Below, piece by piece: positions 1-8,987 of a DNA stretch of 64,000 nt (position 1 is its first letter; each line of letters begins with the position of its first letter). Under the pieces are notes generated by a model. It saw only the letters and a list, made by a program, of their open reading frames with translations. It did no database searches and was not told the DNA's origin. A program made the position numbers and the translations under genes. The stretch is from Rhizobium terrae (GTDB lineage Bacteria; Pseudomonadota; Alphaproteobacteria; Rhizobiales; Rhizobiaceae): NCBI RefSeq assembly GCF_003425685.1, contig NZ_QJKM01000021.1, forward strand, positions 25,573 to 89,572, read 5' to 3'.

Positions 1-639
1 GCGGGCGAAGGCGAAGCGCAGGCGGCGGCACCTGCCGGCCATGATGCACCTGCCGGCGACCCTGGCAAGGCGGTTGCGGAAGGCCATGGCGACAAGAAAC
101 CCGCCAGCTCGAAGCAGGCCGCAGGCGCCGAGCATGGCGTGGACAAGCCTACCTCCGCGAAACAGGCGGCGAATGATCACGGCGCAAAACCCGCTCCCGC
201 GAAGGAGCAGGCTGCTGCGGCCGAACTGAAGAAGGAGGAGGGCGGGTTTCTCGCGTCGCTCACCGGCATGATCTTCGGCAGCGGCGAGACGGAAAAGCCC
301 GCCGCATCCCAGGAGGCAGCCCAGCCCGCCCCCAAGACGGCGAAGGCAACGGAACCTGCGCCGGAACCCCGCACCTCAGCCGAAGGCGGCAAGCGGTGGT
401 CCAAGCAGACCGAGGCCGACGCGGTCCGTTCCGACGGCGGGAAAGCCGAGGCAGCCCGTGCCGAACCTGCGCCGGCGCCGGCCGATGGTTCCACCGATGC
501 GGATGCCGCAGGTGCCGCCTGGCTCGCCAAGCTCAGGGGCGAAGCGCCCGCAGCCGCGGCCCCTGCACCGGCAGCGCCCGCGAAATCGGCCAAGCCGGAC
601 CAGGAAGCGTCCGCCAAGCCGGCAAAGATTGTACACTGA
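1..639 (+). CDS. 3' part of a low-complexity Ala/Pro/Lys-rich protein
   Basis: The reading frame is open from the first base to a TGA at 637-639, so the start lies outside the window and at least 212 residues are present. The visible part is almost entirely low complexity: runs of Ala, Pro, Lys and Glu (for example APAPAAPAKSAKP near the end), with one short hydrophobic patch around residues 80-93 (GGFLASLTGMIFGSG). I see no recognisable domain, signal or catalytic motif. The composition suggests a disordered tail or linker of a larger envelope or regulatory protein, but that is inference from composition only. The codon use matches neighbouring genes, with third positions rich in G and C, which supports this frame over the antisense one. 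Function unknown. Confidence 0.6.
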   Translation, partial: AGEGEAQAAAPAGHDAPAGDPGKAVAEGHGDKKPASSKQAAGAEHGVDKPTSAKQAANDHGAKPAPAKEQAAAAELKKEEGGFLASLTGMIFGSGETEKPAASQEAAQPAPKTAKATEPAPEPRTSAEGGKRWSKQTEADAVRSDGGKAEAARAEPAPAPADGSTDADAAGAAWLAKLRGEAPAAAAPAPAAPAKSAKPDQEASAKPAKIVH

Positions 640-893
640 TGCCTTTCCGGCGCCGGCGGCGAGGAGCCGCTTGCGCGTTCGGAGAATGGCGCTAGAAATA
701 TCATCGTCGAAAAGGACCTGAAACGGCATCGGTCAGTCCGTTTCCTTCCCTTGGGGAAGCTCCGTACCGCTATTTCAGCGGACCCGCGGCAAGCAACCGG
801 CGCAAACGCCGGCGGCTTGGTGTGCGATCGGACCTCCGTTCCGCATCTCCTTGATCCGCCGGGTTTGCGTCTTCCCGAACGAAGGAGATCGCA

Positions 894-1211
894 ATGCCCA
901 TCATCCGTGCCGAAAGCGGCGTCATCACCCAGATCAACGTGTTCACCGTGCCGGAAGGCGGGCAGCAGGCGCTGATCGCCTATCTTGGCGAAGCGGCGAA
1001 AATCGCAAGCGACGTGCCCGGCTGGATATCCGCCAGCCTGCACCGCAGCCTCGACGGAACCAAGGTCGTCAACTATGCCCAGAGCAAGGACATGGAGGCG
1101 GCGAGGCGCGTCATCGAGCGGCTGCGCTCCGCGGGAATGATCGACGGCAACAAGGCGTATGGGGAGGCCAGTCCGGGATTGTACGAGGTAGTGTTTGCGT
1201 TGGAGCGCTGA
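894..1211 (+). CDS. Antibiotic biosynthesis monooxygenase (ABM) domain protein
   Basis: A 105-residue protein with the size and layout of the single-domain ABM family (dimeric alpha/beta barrel, YgiN/quinol-monooxygenase-like). The N-terminal strand (ITQINVFTV), the helix with EAAKI and the central strand after a Pro-Gly turn (VPGWISASLHRSLDGTKVVNYAQ) follow the family pattern. Members are cofactor-free monooxygenases or dismutase-like proteins acting on aromatic or quinone substrates, but many have no known role, so the substrate here is unknown. The ATG at 894 has a good ribosome site (AAGGAG at 880-885). It stands alone between a hairpin-rich gap and a RIME-like repeat, facing lysS. Family call fairly sure, function not. 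Confidence 0.75.
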   Translation: MPIIRAESGVITQINVFTVPEGGQQALIAYLGEAAKIASDVPGWISASLHRSLDGTKVVNYAQSKDMEAARRVIERLRSAGMIDGNKAYGEASPGLYEVVFALER

Positions 1212-1224
1212 AGGGCGAGGGTCG

Positions 1225-1395
1225 ATTGCCCCTCATCCGCCTGCCGGCACCTTCTCCCCGCTTGCGGGGAGAAGGACCTATGCCGCGCCGCTTTTCCCTT
1301 CCGCGAGCGGTGCGAATGGCACGTCCCTCTCCCCGTTAAAGCGGGGTCCGAAGGGTTAAGACAAGCGGCTCAACCCAGGCAAGGGTTAGGGTGAG
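1225..1395. repeat. RIME-like mosaic intergenic repeat, copy 1
   Basis: This block carries the hallmark modules seen in all five copies in the window: CCCCTCATCCGCCTGCCGGC, then a CTTCTCCCC-GCTTGC-GGGGAGAAGG hairpin, a middle part, a second CTCTCCCCG module and a closing GGGTTAGGGTGAGGG. It fills the gap between the convergent ABM and lysS genes. The copies here and at 54421 begin with the CTCATCCG end, while those at 14624 and 21491 are in the opposite orientation. It matches what is known as the Rhizobium-specific intergenic mosaic element. It probably forms transcript-end hairpins; no coding role. Confidence 0.8.
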
Positions 1396-1407
1396 GGCAA
1401 GCTTCAC

Positions 1408-2904
1408 TCAATCCTGCTTGCTGCGTCGCGCCGGGAACAGAATGACATCGCGGATCGAGGGTGAATCCGTCAGCAGCATCACCAGACGATCGACGCCGAT
1501 GCCCAGACCGCCAGCCGGGGGCATGCCCTGGTCCATGGCGTCCAAGAATTCGTCGTCGAGCTGCTTTTCCTTCTCGCCGCGGGCGTGGGCCTGGTCCAAC
1601 TGCTCCACCATGCGGCGGCGCTGTTCTTCCGGATCGTTCAGCTCGGAGAATGCGTTGCCGAGTTCCCATGTGTTGCAATAGGTTTCGAAGCGTTCGACGA
1701 GGCGCGGTTCGCCCGGCACTTCCTTGGCGAAGGGCGAGATGTCCTTCGGGAAATGGGTGACGTGGCTCGGCTGGATCAGCGTCGGCTCGACCTTTTCCTC
1801 GAAGACGAAGGCGAGGCATTCGCCCCAGGTCCAGTCTTTCTCGACTTCGAAACCGGCGGCCTTGGCTGCGGTGCGGGCTTCCTCGTCGGTCTTCATGGCC
1901 AGGAAGTCTATGCCAGTCGCTTCCTTCACCGCATCGGGCATCGGCACGCGCTTGAACGGTCCCTTGAACGACAGTTCCTTGTCCTGGAACTTGAACTCGG
2001 TCGAGCCGTGGATGGTCATGGCGAGCGTCGAGAACATGCGTTCGACGAGGTCCATGATGTCCTCGTAGTCGGCATAGGCCCAGTAGCACTCCATCATGGT
2101 GAACTCGGGATTGTGGCGGGTCGAAACGCCCTCGTTCCTGAAGTTGCGGTTGATCTCGAACACCTTGTCCGTGAGACCCGAAACCAGCGTGCGCTTCAGG
2201 TAAAGTTCCGGTGCGATGCGCAGGAACATATCGAGTTTCAGCGTATTGTGGTGCGTCTTGAACGGCTCGGCGGTGGCGCCGCCATAGACCGAATGCAGCA
2301 TCGGCGTTTCGACTTCCATGAAGCCGTCGTTTTCCATGAACCGGCGGATGCCGGAGACGATACGGCTTCTCTGCTGGAAGCGCAGCTTGGATTCCTCGTT
2401 GGTCATGATGTCGAGGTGGCGCTTGCGGTAGCGCAGCTCGACGTCCGACAGTCCGTGCCACTTTTCCGGCATCGGCAGCAGCGACTTGGTCAACATGGTG
2501 ATCGACTGGGCATTGATCGTCAGCTCGCCGCGCTTGGTGCGGCGCACGACGCCGGTGACGCCGATGATGTCGCCGATGTCGATCATGGGCAGCAGGTCGC
2601 GGGCTTCTAGGCCCGTCACGTCCTTGTGGGAAAAGATCTGGATCTTGCCCGAGGCGTCGTGGATATCCATGAACATGCCGGAATTGCGCGAGGAATAGAC
2701 ACGGCCGGCGACTGTCACGATATCCTGCGTCTCGACGTCCGCCTCCAGGTTCTTATATTTCTCGGCGAGATCCGCATTGTTCATGGTGCGGTGGAAATGC
2801 GCCGGGTAGACGTCGCCGACCTTCTCGCGAAGGATGGCGAGCTTCTGGGCGCGCACCTGCGTGGCGTCGGAGGAGAGGGCGGTTTCGTTGGTCGTATCGG
2901 TCAT
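1408..2904 (-). CDS. lysS: Lysyl-tRNA synthetase, class II
   Basis: Charges tRNA-Lys with lysine in the cytoplasm. The 498-residue product has the full class II LysRS layout: an N-terminal OB-fold anticodon-binding domain (about residues 60-160), then the catalytic core with motif 2 (FRNEGVSTRHNPEFT, near 262-276) and motif 3 near the C-terminus (GGLGIGVDRLVMLL, near 465-478). The length equals the usual bacterial one. The start ATG at 2904 opens MTDTTNETALSSDATQ and is followed by the conserved KLAILREKVGDVYPAHF. Downstream on the same strand is a RIME-like repeat; upstream, an inverted-repeat element separates it from gltX, so the two synthetase genes are neighbours but probably not cotranscribed. 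Confidence 0.97.
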   Translation of the reverse strand: MTDTTNETALSSDATQVRAQKLAILREKVGDVYPAHFHRTMNNADLAEKYKNLEADVETQDIVTVAGRVYSSRNSGMFMDIHDASGKIQIFSHKDVTGLEARDLLPMIDIGDIIGVTGVVRRTKRGELTINAQSITMLTKSLLPMPEKWHGLSDVELRYRKRHLDIMTNEESKLRFQQRSRIVSGIRRFMENDGFMEVETPMLHSVYGGATAEPFKTHHNTLKLDMFLRIAPELYLKRTLVSGLTDKVFEINRNFRNEGVSTRHNPEFTMMECYWAYADYEDIMDLVERMFSTLAMTIHGSTEFKFQDKELSFKGPFKRVPMPDAVKEATGIDFLAMKTDEEARTAAKAAGFEVEKDWTWGECLAFVFEEKVEPTLIQPSHVTHFPKDISPFAKEVPGEPRLVERFETYCNTWELGNAFSELNDPEEQRRRMVEQLDQAHARGEKEKQLDDEFLDAMDQGMPPAGGLGIGVDRLVMLLTDSPSIRDVILFPARRSKQD

Positions 2905-2952
2905 CGTTCAATTCCTGTAGCGGCGTGGCCGCGCGGCCAGTCGTCTCTGTAT

Positions 2953-3079
2953 CCGTCATTCCTGTGCTTGTCACAGGAATCCAGTGCGCCCAAGTCTTTG
3001 GGCGCGGAAGACTTAATTCATTCTTTTACGGCGCAGACGCACCGTGGCTGGATTCCTGTGACAAGCACAGGAATGACGG
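2953..3079. repeat. Palindromic intergenic repeat with perfect 32-bp arms, copy 1
   Basis: The arms at 2953-2984 and 3048-3079 are exact reverse complements over 32 bases (each arm contains the CATTCCTGTGCTTGTCACAG core) and flank a 63-base centre. A related, less perfect copy lies at 20249-20366, with the same outer ends (CCGTCAT...ATCCAG and CTGGAT...ATGACGG). It sits between lysS and gltX. Such elements, with TGTGCTTGTCACAGG arms, look like miniature mobile or REP-type repeats. No transposase is nearby. Confidence 0.8.
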
Positions 3080-3109
3080 AGGAGAGGCAGTGTCCCGCCT
3101 CCGCAAGCA

Positions 3110-4567
3110 TCAATTCCCGCTTCCCATCGTCTGTGCCACCACCGTCGCGGCGATCTTCAGCCGCTGGCGTACGACCGAGCGGCCGAGGAGCGCCATCGAG
3201 TCGAACAGCGGCAGAGAGCGCGACGAGCCCGACATGGCGACGAAGAGCGGCGGGGTGACGACGCGCAGCTTCTTGCCGAGCCGGTCGGAAATGGCGCGCA
3301 GTTCCGCGTCGATCGATTCGACGTTCCATTCGATCATCTTCTCGAAATCGGCCTGCACCGTGTTGATGATCTCCAGCGTTTCGGCAGGGCTGGTCTTCAG
3401 GCCCGCGAACGAGGCCGGCGTCAGGCCGACGTCGGAGGACAGCAGGAAGCCGGCGAGGTTCGGCAGCTCGCCGAGCTTGGAAATGCGGCTCTGCGAAAGC
3501 TTCAGGCCTTCCGTCAGGCGGCTGTTTTCCGAGGCCCATTCGAGCGTACGGGCGACGAACTCTTCCGGGGTCAGCTTCTCGCGGATCCAGCGGCCGTTCA
3601 GCCAGTCGAGCTTCTGGATATCGAAGATCGCGCCGGCCTTGGAGAGGTTTTCCGGGTCGAACTTTTCGCAAAGCTCGTCCATGGTCAGCATTTCCTCGCC
3701 TTCGGCCATCTGGACGAAGAACAGGCCCAAAAAGTTCATCAGCGCTTCCGGCAGGTAGCCCAGCGCGGAATAATAGGAGATCGAGGTCGGGTTCTTGCGC
3801 TTCGACAGCTTCGACTTGTCGGCATTGCGCATCAGCGACAGGTGCATGAACACCGGCTGTTCCCAGCCGAAATAGCGGTAGAGCAGGATATGCTTCGGCA
3901 CCGAAGCCAGCCATTCCTCGCCGCGCGCCACATGGGTGATCTTCATGAGGTGGTCGTCGATGACGTTCGCCATGTGATAGGTCGGCATGCCGTCGCCCTT
4001 GATCAGCACCTGCATGTCGACCGAGTCCCACGGGATCGATACGTCGCCGTAGACGCCGTCGTGGAATTCGCAATTGCCTTCGGCGGGAATCTTCATGCGG
4101 ATGACGGAGCTTTCGCCGGCCGCCAGCTTTGAGGTCACTTCCTCGGCCGTCAGATTGAGGCAGAGACCGTCGTATTTCGGCGGCTTGCCGGCGGCGCGCT
4201 GGCCTTCGCGCATCTGCTCCAGCCGTTCCGGCGTGCAGAAGCAGCGGAAGGCATGGCCCTTGTCCAGCAGTTCCCGTGCGTAGGGCTGGTACATGTCCTT
4301 GCGGTCGGACTGGCGATAGGGGCCGTAGGGGCCGCCGATATCCGGGCCTTCCGCCCAGGTGAGCCCGGTCCATTTCAACGCATCCAGCACCTTCTGCTCG
4401 AATTCCAGCGTGGAACGGGTCGCATCGGTATCCTCGATGCGCAGGATGAATTCGCCGCCGTGCTTCTTGGCGAAGAGGTAGTTGAAGAGCGCGATATAGG
4501 CGGTGCCGACATGCGGCTCGCCGGTGGGCGAGGGAGCGATGCGGACGCGGGGCTTGGTGGCGATCAT
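3110..4567 (-). CDS. gltX: Glutamyl-tRNA synthetase
   Basis: Class I synthetase that charges tRNA-Glu (and in many alphaproteobacteria also tRNA-Gln, for later amidation). The ATG at 4567 gives 485 residues beginning MIATKPRVRIAPSPTGEPHVGTA; the HIGH motif is HVGT and the KMSKS motif is KLSKRKNPTSI (near residue 240). The reading frame can be extended upstream to a TTG at 4606, but the catalytic domain begins right after the ATG and the family length fits the shorter form. The C-terminal anticodon-binding region is intact. Genomes of this group often carry two gltX paralogues; which one this is cannot be told here. Confidence 0.96.
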   Translation of the reverse strand: MIATKPRVRIAPSPTGEPHVGTAYIALFNYLFAKKHGGEFILRIEDTDATRSTLEFEQKVLDALKWTGLTWAEGPDIGGPYGPYRQSDRKDMYQPYARELLDKGHAFRCFCTPERLEQMREGQRAAGKPPKYDGLCLNLTAEEVTSKLAAGESSVIRMKIPAEGNCEFHDGVYGDVSIPWDSVDMQVLIKGDGMPTYHMANVIDDHLMKITHVARGEEWLASVPKHILLYRYFGWEQPVFMHLSLMRNADKSKLSKRKNPTSISYYSALGYLPEALMNFLGLFFVQMAEGEEMLTMDELCEKFDPENLSKAGAIFDIQKLDWLNGRWIREKLTPEEFVARTLEWASENSRLTEGLKLSQSRISKLGELPNLAGFLLSSDVGLTPASFAGLKTSPAETLEIINTVQADFEKMIEWNVESIDAELRAISDRLGKKLRVVTPPLFVAMSGSSRSLPLFDSMALLGRSVVRQRLKIAATVVAQTMGSGN

Positions 4568-4693
4568 GAGGAATGCTCTATCTGTGGCGGCCGGCAAGGC
4601 ACGCAAATGGGCGCCGAGCCTGTTTTAGGAATGCGGATTGGCGCAGGCTTAGGCCATATTCAGCCGCAAGCGTCAAGGTTTTTGGGATCAACC

Positions 4694-6466
4694 CTACCTT
4701 ACCGGCCAGACATAGAGGAGCGCCGGCACGCTGACGAGGATGATCAGGAAGGAAAGCGGCAGGCCGAGGCGCGGGTAATCGGAGAATTTGTAGCCGCCGG
4801 GGCCGAAGACCAGCGTGTTGCACTGGTGGCCGACGGGGGTCAGGAAATCGCAGCCGGCGCCGATCGCCACCGCCATCAGGAAGGCTTCCGGCCGGAAACC
4901 GAGATTGGCGGCAAAACTCGCGGCGATCGGCCCCATGACGAGCACGGTCGCGGCGTTGTTGAGGAAGGGCGTTACCGCCATGGCGGAGACGAGGATCAGG
5001 CCGAGCGCACCCCAGGCCGGAAGGCTTGCCGCGGCCTGACCAAGCCAGCCGGCGATCAGCTCGCTGCCGCCGGTGGTCCTGAGCGAATCCGACACGGGGA
5101 TGAGGGCGGCCAGCATGACGAGGATCGGCCCGTCCACCGACTTGTAGAAGTCGTTCAGGGGGATCGCCCGGAAGACGACCATGCCGAGCGCGGCGGTGAA
5201 AAACGCGACCGGCACGGAGGCGATGCCGATCGCGGTGGCGGCCATGGCAAGCGCCAGGATAATCAGGGGAAAGAAGGCCCGCCTCCGGGTTCCGAGCAGG
5301 ACTTCGCGCTGGGCAAGCGGCAGAAGCGAAAAATCCTGCAATACGAAGGGAAGGCGCTTGCGGCTGCCCTGCAGCACCAGCACATCGCCGGCAGTCAGCG
5401 TCAGGTCGCCCAGCCGCTCCTTCACCCTTTCGCCATGGCGGCTGATCGCCAGCAGATTGACGCCGCGGGTATAGGAGAGCGCCATCTCCTTGGCGGAAAG
5501 GCCCCTCAGCGGCGATTCCTGGCTGACGACCGCTTCGATGGAGATGACGTCCGCCACCACCTGGCCGTTCTCCTTCAGCGGCTTGCCGGAAAGCTGCAGC
5601 TTTCCGGCGGACACGATGCGGTCGAGCGCGGTGGACGGGCCTTCGAGCAGCACGATATCGCCTTCGCGCAATCTGAGGTCGGGGAAGGGAGACATGCGGG
5701 TCGTGCCACGCAGGACGGCGGTGGCGATAGCCTCGCCGTCGCCGAGCTTCAGAAGTTCGCCGAGCGGCTTTTCCAGGAGGGGCGACTGGGTGGTGATCGC
5801 CACTTCGGACGTGTAGTTCTTGATTTCGACCGCTTCCTCGATCGAACTGTTCTGCTTCGTGCGGCTCGGCACCAGCCAATGGAAGAAAAGCAGGAAGGTT
5901 ATGCCGACCACCGTCAATATGCCGCCCATGGGCGTAAAGTCGAACATGGTGAAGCTGGTGCCCGTCAATTCGGCCCTGAGCCTGGAGACGACGATATTCG
6001 GCGAGGTGCCGATCTGCGTCATCAGCCCGCCGAGCAGGGCGGCGAATGCCATCGGCATCAGGTATTTCGACGGGGAGGCGCCGGATTTCCTGGCGAACTG
6101 GAAAGCGACCGGCATCATGATCGCCAGCGCCCCGATATTCTTGATGAAGGCGGAGAGCATCGCCACGACGATCATCAGCAATGCGAGCTGGGTGTGCAGC
6201 GTGTTGAGGTTCGGGAAGAATTTCTTGATCGCCGTGTCGACAACGCCCGAGCGCGCCACGCCGGCCGAGACGACCAGCGCGCTGCCGACGATGATGACGA
6301 TATCGTCCGAAAAGCCGGAAAACGCCTTGTCCGGCGGCACGATGCCGACCGCGACCGAAAGAACCAGCGCGCAGCAGGCGACGACGTCATAACGGAAACG
6401 ATCCCAGATGAAGACCGTCATCATCAGGGCGATGACGGAGAAGGCGAGGATCTGCTGGGTGGTCAT
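4694..6466 (-). CDS. SLC13/DASS-type anion permease with RCK_C domains
   Basis: A 590-residue inner-membrane transporter. About five to six N-terminal membrane helices (residues 5-200, including the conserved QIGTSPNIVVS loop near 151-161) are followed by two cytosolic TrkA-C/RCK_C domains (roughly 220-290 and 305-380), then a second membrane half with the TPVGHQCNTLVFGPGGYKF signature near the end. This split layout is that of the SLC13 family (sodium-coupled uptake of dicarboxylates, sulfate or similar anions). The substrate cannot be read from the sequence. The frame runs on upstream to 6787, but that part is not membrane-like and MTTQQILAFSVIALMM at 6466 is the natural start. Divergent from the glutathione peroxidase gene. 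Confidence 0.88.
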   Translation of the reverse strand: MTTQQILAFSVIALMMTVFIWDRFRYDVVACCALVLSVAVGIVPPDKAFSGFSDDIVIIVGSALVVSAGVARSGVVDTAIKKFFPNLNTLHTQLALLMIVVAMLSAFIKNIGALAIMMPVAFQFARKSGASPSKYLMPMAFAALLGGLMTQIGTSPNIVVSRLRAELTGTSFTMFDFTPMGGILTVVGITFLLFFHWLVPSRTKQNSSIEEAVEIKNYTSEVAITTQSPLLEKPLGELLKLGDGEAIATAVLRGTTRMSPFPDLRLREGDIVLLEGPSTALDRIVSAGKLQLSGKPLKENGQVVADVISIEAVVSQESPLRGLSAKEMALSYTRGVNLLAISRHGERVKERLGDLTLTAGDVLVLQGSRKRLPFVLQDFSLLPLAQREVLLGTRRRAFFPLIILALAMAATAIGIASVPVAFFTAALGMVVFRAIPLNDFYKSVDGPILVMLAALIPVSDSLRTTGGSELIAGWLGQAAASLPAWGALGLILVSAMAVTPFLNNAATVLVMGPIAASFAANLGFRPEAFLMAVAIGAGCDFLTPVGHQCNTLVFGPGGYKFSDYPRLGLPLSFLIILVSVPALLYVWPVR

Positions 6467-6668
6467 GCGGCTCCGGCGGGTCTGAGAAATGGGCGAAGGA
6501 TATCCGCCTTGCGCAATAATTGTCTTTCTCGCGCGGTGTATCAATCCCGACCGCTTCCCAAAGTTCCGTGCTCCGGAGTGCGGGACGGGACAGCTGTCCA
6601 CTGGACAATCGAAGCCGCAGGGATAGTTTGGGCAGCCCAAATAATTTTCAGTTCGAGGAGATTTCCAG

Positions 6669-7214
6669 ATGAGCGACGTTTTGAACATTCCGGTGAAGCT
6701 TGCCGATGGCCGCGAGACCTCCCTCAACGAATTCAAGGGCAAGGTGATGCTGGTCGTCAACGTCGCGTCGAAATGCGGCCTGACCAAGCAATATGAGGGG
6801 CTGGAAAAGCTCTATGAGGACAAGCGCGATGCAGGCCTCGTCATCACCGCTTTCCCGGCCAACGATTTCAAGGGCCAGGAGCCCGGCACGGATGCCGAGA
6901 TCGTCGAGTTCTGCCAGCTGACCTACGACGTGAAATTCCCGATCTTTTCGAAGATCTCCGTGAAGGGCGAGGACAAGCACCCGCTCTACCAGGCGCTGAC
7001 CGGCTCCGGCGTGCAGACCACCGGGGACGGCCCGATGAAGGAGCGGCTGCGCGGCTTCGGCATGGCCGTCGAGGATGACGGCGAAATCCTCTGGAACTTC
7101 GAGAAATTCCTGATCGGCCGTGACGGCGAGATCAAGGCCCGTTTCGCTCCGGACGTGACGGCGGAGGATGGCCGTCTGGTCGAGGCGATCGAGAGGGAAC
7201 TGGCGAAGAGCTGA
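6669..7214 (+). CDS. Glutathione peroxidase, Cys type (BtuE-like)
   Basis: Reduces hydroperoxides with thiol electrons in the cytoplasm. The 181-residue protein has the peroxidatic site NVASKCGLT (Cys near residue 37, in place of selenocysteine), the second motif FPANDFKGQEPG (near 61-72) and the WNFEKFLIG motif with the catalytic Trp and Asn near 140. The family motif 2 is often FPCNQF; here the Cys is Ala and the Gln is Asp, a common variant among alphaproteobacteria, so a thioredoxin-linked resolving Cys would have to lie elsewhere. The ribosome site GAGGAG precedes the ATG. A symmetric hairpin terminator separates it from the convergent terC-like gene. Confidence 0.92.
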   Translation: MSDVLNIPVKLADGRETSLNEFKGKVMLVVNVASKCGLTKQYEGLEKLYEDKRDAGLVITAFPANDFKGQEPGTDAEIVEFCQLTYDVKFPIFSKISVKGEDKHPLYQALTGSGVQTTGDGPMKERLRGFGMAVEDDGEILWNFEKFLIGRDGEIKARFAPDVTAEDGRLVEAIERELAKS

Positions 7215-7304
7215 ATACGGCCTTCAGCGGTCGATTCCTGTCGGAAGAGCACGAATAACACCGGCTCCAGGCCAGAGACAACCCGATCGCCCCTTGACCG
7301 ATGG

Positions 7305-7327
7305 AAGGGCGCCTCCGCGGCGCCCTT
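7305..7327. terminator. Bidirectional hairpin between gpx and terC-like genes
   Basis: Nine-base perfect arms AAGGGCGCC (7305-7313) and GGCGCCCTT (7319-7327) with a 5-base loop lie between two convergent stop codons. No long T-run follows, so it may act as a weak terminator on both strands. Confidence 0.6.
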
Positions 7328-7337
7328 CTCATCCTTG

Positions 7338-8102
7338 TCAATGCAGCGTCTGGCCGCCGCCCTTCTTCCGTTTGCGGGCGTTGCGGGCGAACATGTTGAG
7401 CACTTCGACCCCGGCGGAGAAGGCCATGGCGGCGTAGATATAGCCCTTCGGCACGTGCACGCCGAAACCCTCGACGATCAGCGTGCCGCCGATCATCAGC
7501 AGGAAGGCGAGCGCCAGCATGACGATCGTCGGGTTCTTCTCGATGAAGTTGGCAAGCGGGGTCGCGGCGAGCAGCATGACGGTGACGGCCGCCAGCACGG
7601 CGACGACCATGATCGGCAGGTGCGGCGTCATGCCGACGGCGGTGATGATGCTATCGATCGAAAAGACGAGGTCGAGCAGCAGGATCTGGCCGATCGCCGA
7701 GGCGAAGCTCATCTTCACCACGTCCTTGCCGGCGCCGACAAGGTCTTCCTTGTGGTCTTCGATATCGACGGAATGGTGGATTTCCTTGGTCGCCTTCCAG
7801 ACGAGGAAGAGGCCGCCGGCGATCAGGATCAGGTCCTTCCAGGAGAAGCCGTGGCCGAAGGCCGTGAAGATCGGGTTGGTGAGCTGAACGATCCAGGCAA
7901 CAGTGCCGAGCAGGCCGAGCCGCATGATCAGCGCCAGACCGATGCCGATCTTGCGGGCGCGGTCGCGATGTTCGGGGGGCAGCTTGTTGGTCAGGATGGA
8001 AATGAAGATCAGGTTGTCGATGCCGAGCACGACTTCCATGACCACGAGTGTCACAAGCGCCACCCAGGCCGCCGGGTCCGCTATGAGCGCTGCAATGTCC
8101 AT
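7338..8102 (-). CDS. TerC family integral membrane protein
   Basis: A 254-residue polytopic membrane protein. The family signature VVMEVVLGIDNLIFISIL (near residues 20-37), with the membrane-buried Glu and Asp, and a second DLVFSIDSIITAVGM (near 134-148) mark it as TerC/YgdQ-like. The middle loop (EIHHSVDIEDHKEDL) is polar, and the C-terminus is basic (ARNARKRKKGGG). TerC proteins have been linked to tellurite resistance, and TerC/Alx-type proteins to manganese export; the exact ion here is unknown. Single gene, convergent with gpx and upstream of a TetR gene on the same strand but separated from it by a terminator. Confidence 0.9.
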   Translation of the reverse strand: MDIAALIADPAAWVALVTLVVMEVVLGIDNLIFISILTNKLPPEHRDRARKIGIGLALIMRLGLLGTVAWIVQLTNPIFTAFGHGFSWKDLILIAGGLFLVWKATKEIHHSVDIEDHKEDLVGAGKDVVKMSFASAIGQILLLDLVFSIDSIITAVGMTPHLPIMVVAVLAAVTVMLLAATPLANFIEKNPTIVMLALAFLLMIGGTLIVEGFGVHVPKGYIYAAMAFSAGVEVLNMFARNARKRKKGGGQTLH

Positions 8103-8163
8103 CCATTTCTCCTGTTTTCAATCCACACGCGCAATTGCGGGCCGCATTTAAGATGCGACCGGG

Positions 8164-8196
8164 TAAAAACAAGAGGAGGTTGCGTCCCAACCTCCT
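8164..8196 (-). terminator. Rho-independent terminator of the tetR-type gene
   Basis: Read on the minus strand, the arms AGGAGGTT and AACCTCCT (8196-8189 and 8181-8174) form an 8-bp stem with a 7-base loop, followed by a T-rich run (complement of 8164-8170). It lies just after the stop of the regulator gene. Confidence 0.7.
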
Positions 8197-8200
8197 GAAA

Positions 8201-8902
8201 TCAGGCGTGTTCTTTGGTTTTTTCGGTCACGGTTTTGTCATGGACGCCATAGGCGGCCATGAATACCCGGATCGCGCCCGAGACGGTCCGGTCGAGTTCG
8301 CTGAACGGGGGAATGTCTCCAAGGTCGCCGAACAGGCGGTACTTGAAGAAGGTGCCGCTCGACATGTCGATGAACTGGCGGGCGGCGAGATCGGTATCCT
8401 CCACCTTCAGATTGCCGAGCGCGATGTGGCGCTTGATGAAATCTTCCAGAACCGTACGCACGTTCTGCGACGGCGAATTGAAGAAGTGACGACAGACGCT
8501 CGGCATGCGGTCGACGACGCCGATGACCGTTCGCATCGCCTCGATCACTTGTGGAGCGGTGATATGGGTGGCGAAACCCATGCCGAAGCGGTAGAGGCCA
8601 TCCTCGACCTCTTCGCTGCCAGCGAGGATGTCGCGCATTCTCAGCGTGATGCGTTCGCGCTCGCGGGCCACGATCGCGCCGAAGAGATCTTCCTTGTTCT
8701 GGAAGTAGACGTAGATCGTGCCCTTCGAGACGCCTGCCTCGCGGGTAATGTCGTTCATGCTCGCCGCGTCGAAGCCGAGTTTCATAAACACGGCCTTGGC
8801 GCCGTCGATGATCTGTTCCCGTTTCGCCGGGTCTTCACCCGCTGCGAAACGTCCGGCGGGAACGGGATCGGATTTTTCCAGTTTCCTTGTCTGCCTGGCC
8901 AT
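8201..8902 (-). CDS. TetR/AcrR family transcriptional repressor of the efflux pair
   Basis: A 233-residue TetR-type regulator. The N-terminal DNA-binding domain (about residues 27-75) shows the classic pattern: REQIIDGAKAVFMKLGFDAASMNDITREAGVSKGTIYVYFQNKEDL. The ligand-binding C-terminal half (about 85-225) is divergent, as usual. It is transcribed away from the HlyD/DHA2 pair. The shared intergenic region holds two near-identical palindromes with GAACCG and CGGTTC half-sites, the layout expected if it represses both itself and the pump until a drug or metabolite binds. The inducer is unknown. Confidence 0.93.
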   Translation of the reverse strand: MARQTRKLEKSDPVPAGRFAAGEDPAKREQIIDGAKAVFMKLGFDAASMNDITREAGVSKGTIYVYFQNKEDLFGAIVARERERITLRMRDILAGSEEVEDGLYRFGMGFATHITAPQVIEAMRTVIGVVDRMPSVCRHFFNSPSQNVRTVLEDFIKRHIALGNLKVEDTDLAARQFIDMSSGTFFKYRLFGDLGDIPPFSELDRTVSGAIRVFMAAYGVHDKTVTEKTKEHA

Positions 8903-8926
8903 TTTGATGCCTTTTTTTAACCTTTT

Positions 8927-8942
8927 CGAACCGCTCGGTTCG
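8927..8942. promoter_or_regulatory. TetR-type operator 1
   Basis: CGAACCG-CT-CGGTTCG is a 7+2+7 inverted repeat 25 bases upstream of the regulator start. It shares half-sites with the second palindrome at 8988-9001, so one protein probably binds both. Confidence 0.7.
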
Positions 8943-8987
8943 ATTGCCCTTGATATGTGTCATCGAAAGGTCTATGTCAAGCTCGCT

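Noticed and set aside
177..1043. Long minus-strand reading frame opposite the low-complexity protein
   Set aside because: Its residues are Arg/Ala/Ser-rich as expected for an antisense shadow of GC-rich DNA, and it runs across the ABM start.
2953..3079. Insertion sequence or attachment site from the 32-bp inverted arms
   Set aside because: No transposase or integrase reading frame lies between or near the arms, and the centre is only 63 bases.
4253..6796. 847-codon plus-strand frame over gltX and the SLC13 gene
   Set aside because: Antisense to two well-supported genes; composition is His/Asp/Arg/Gly-rich with no domain.
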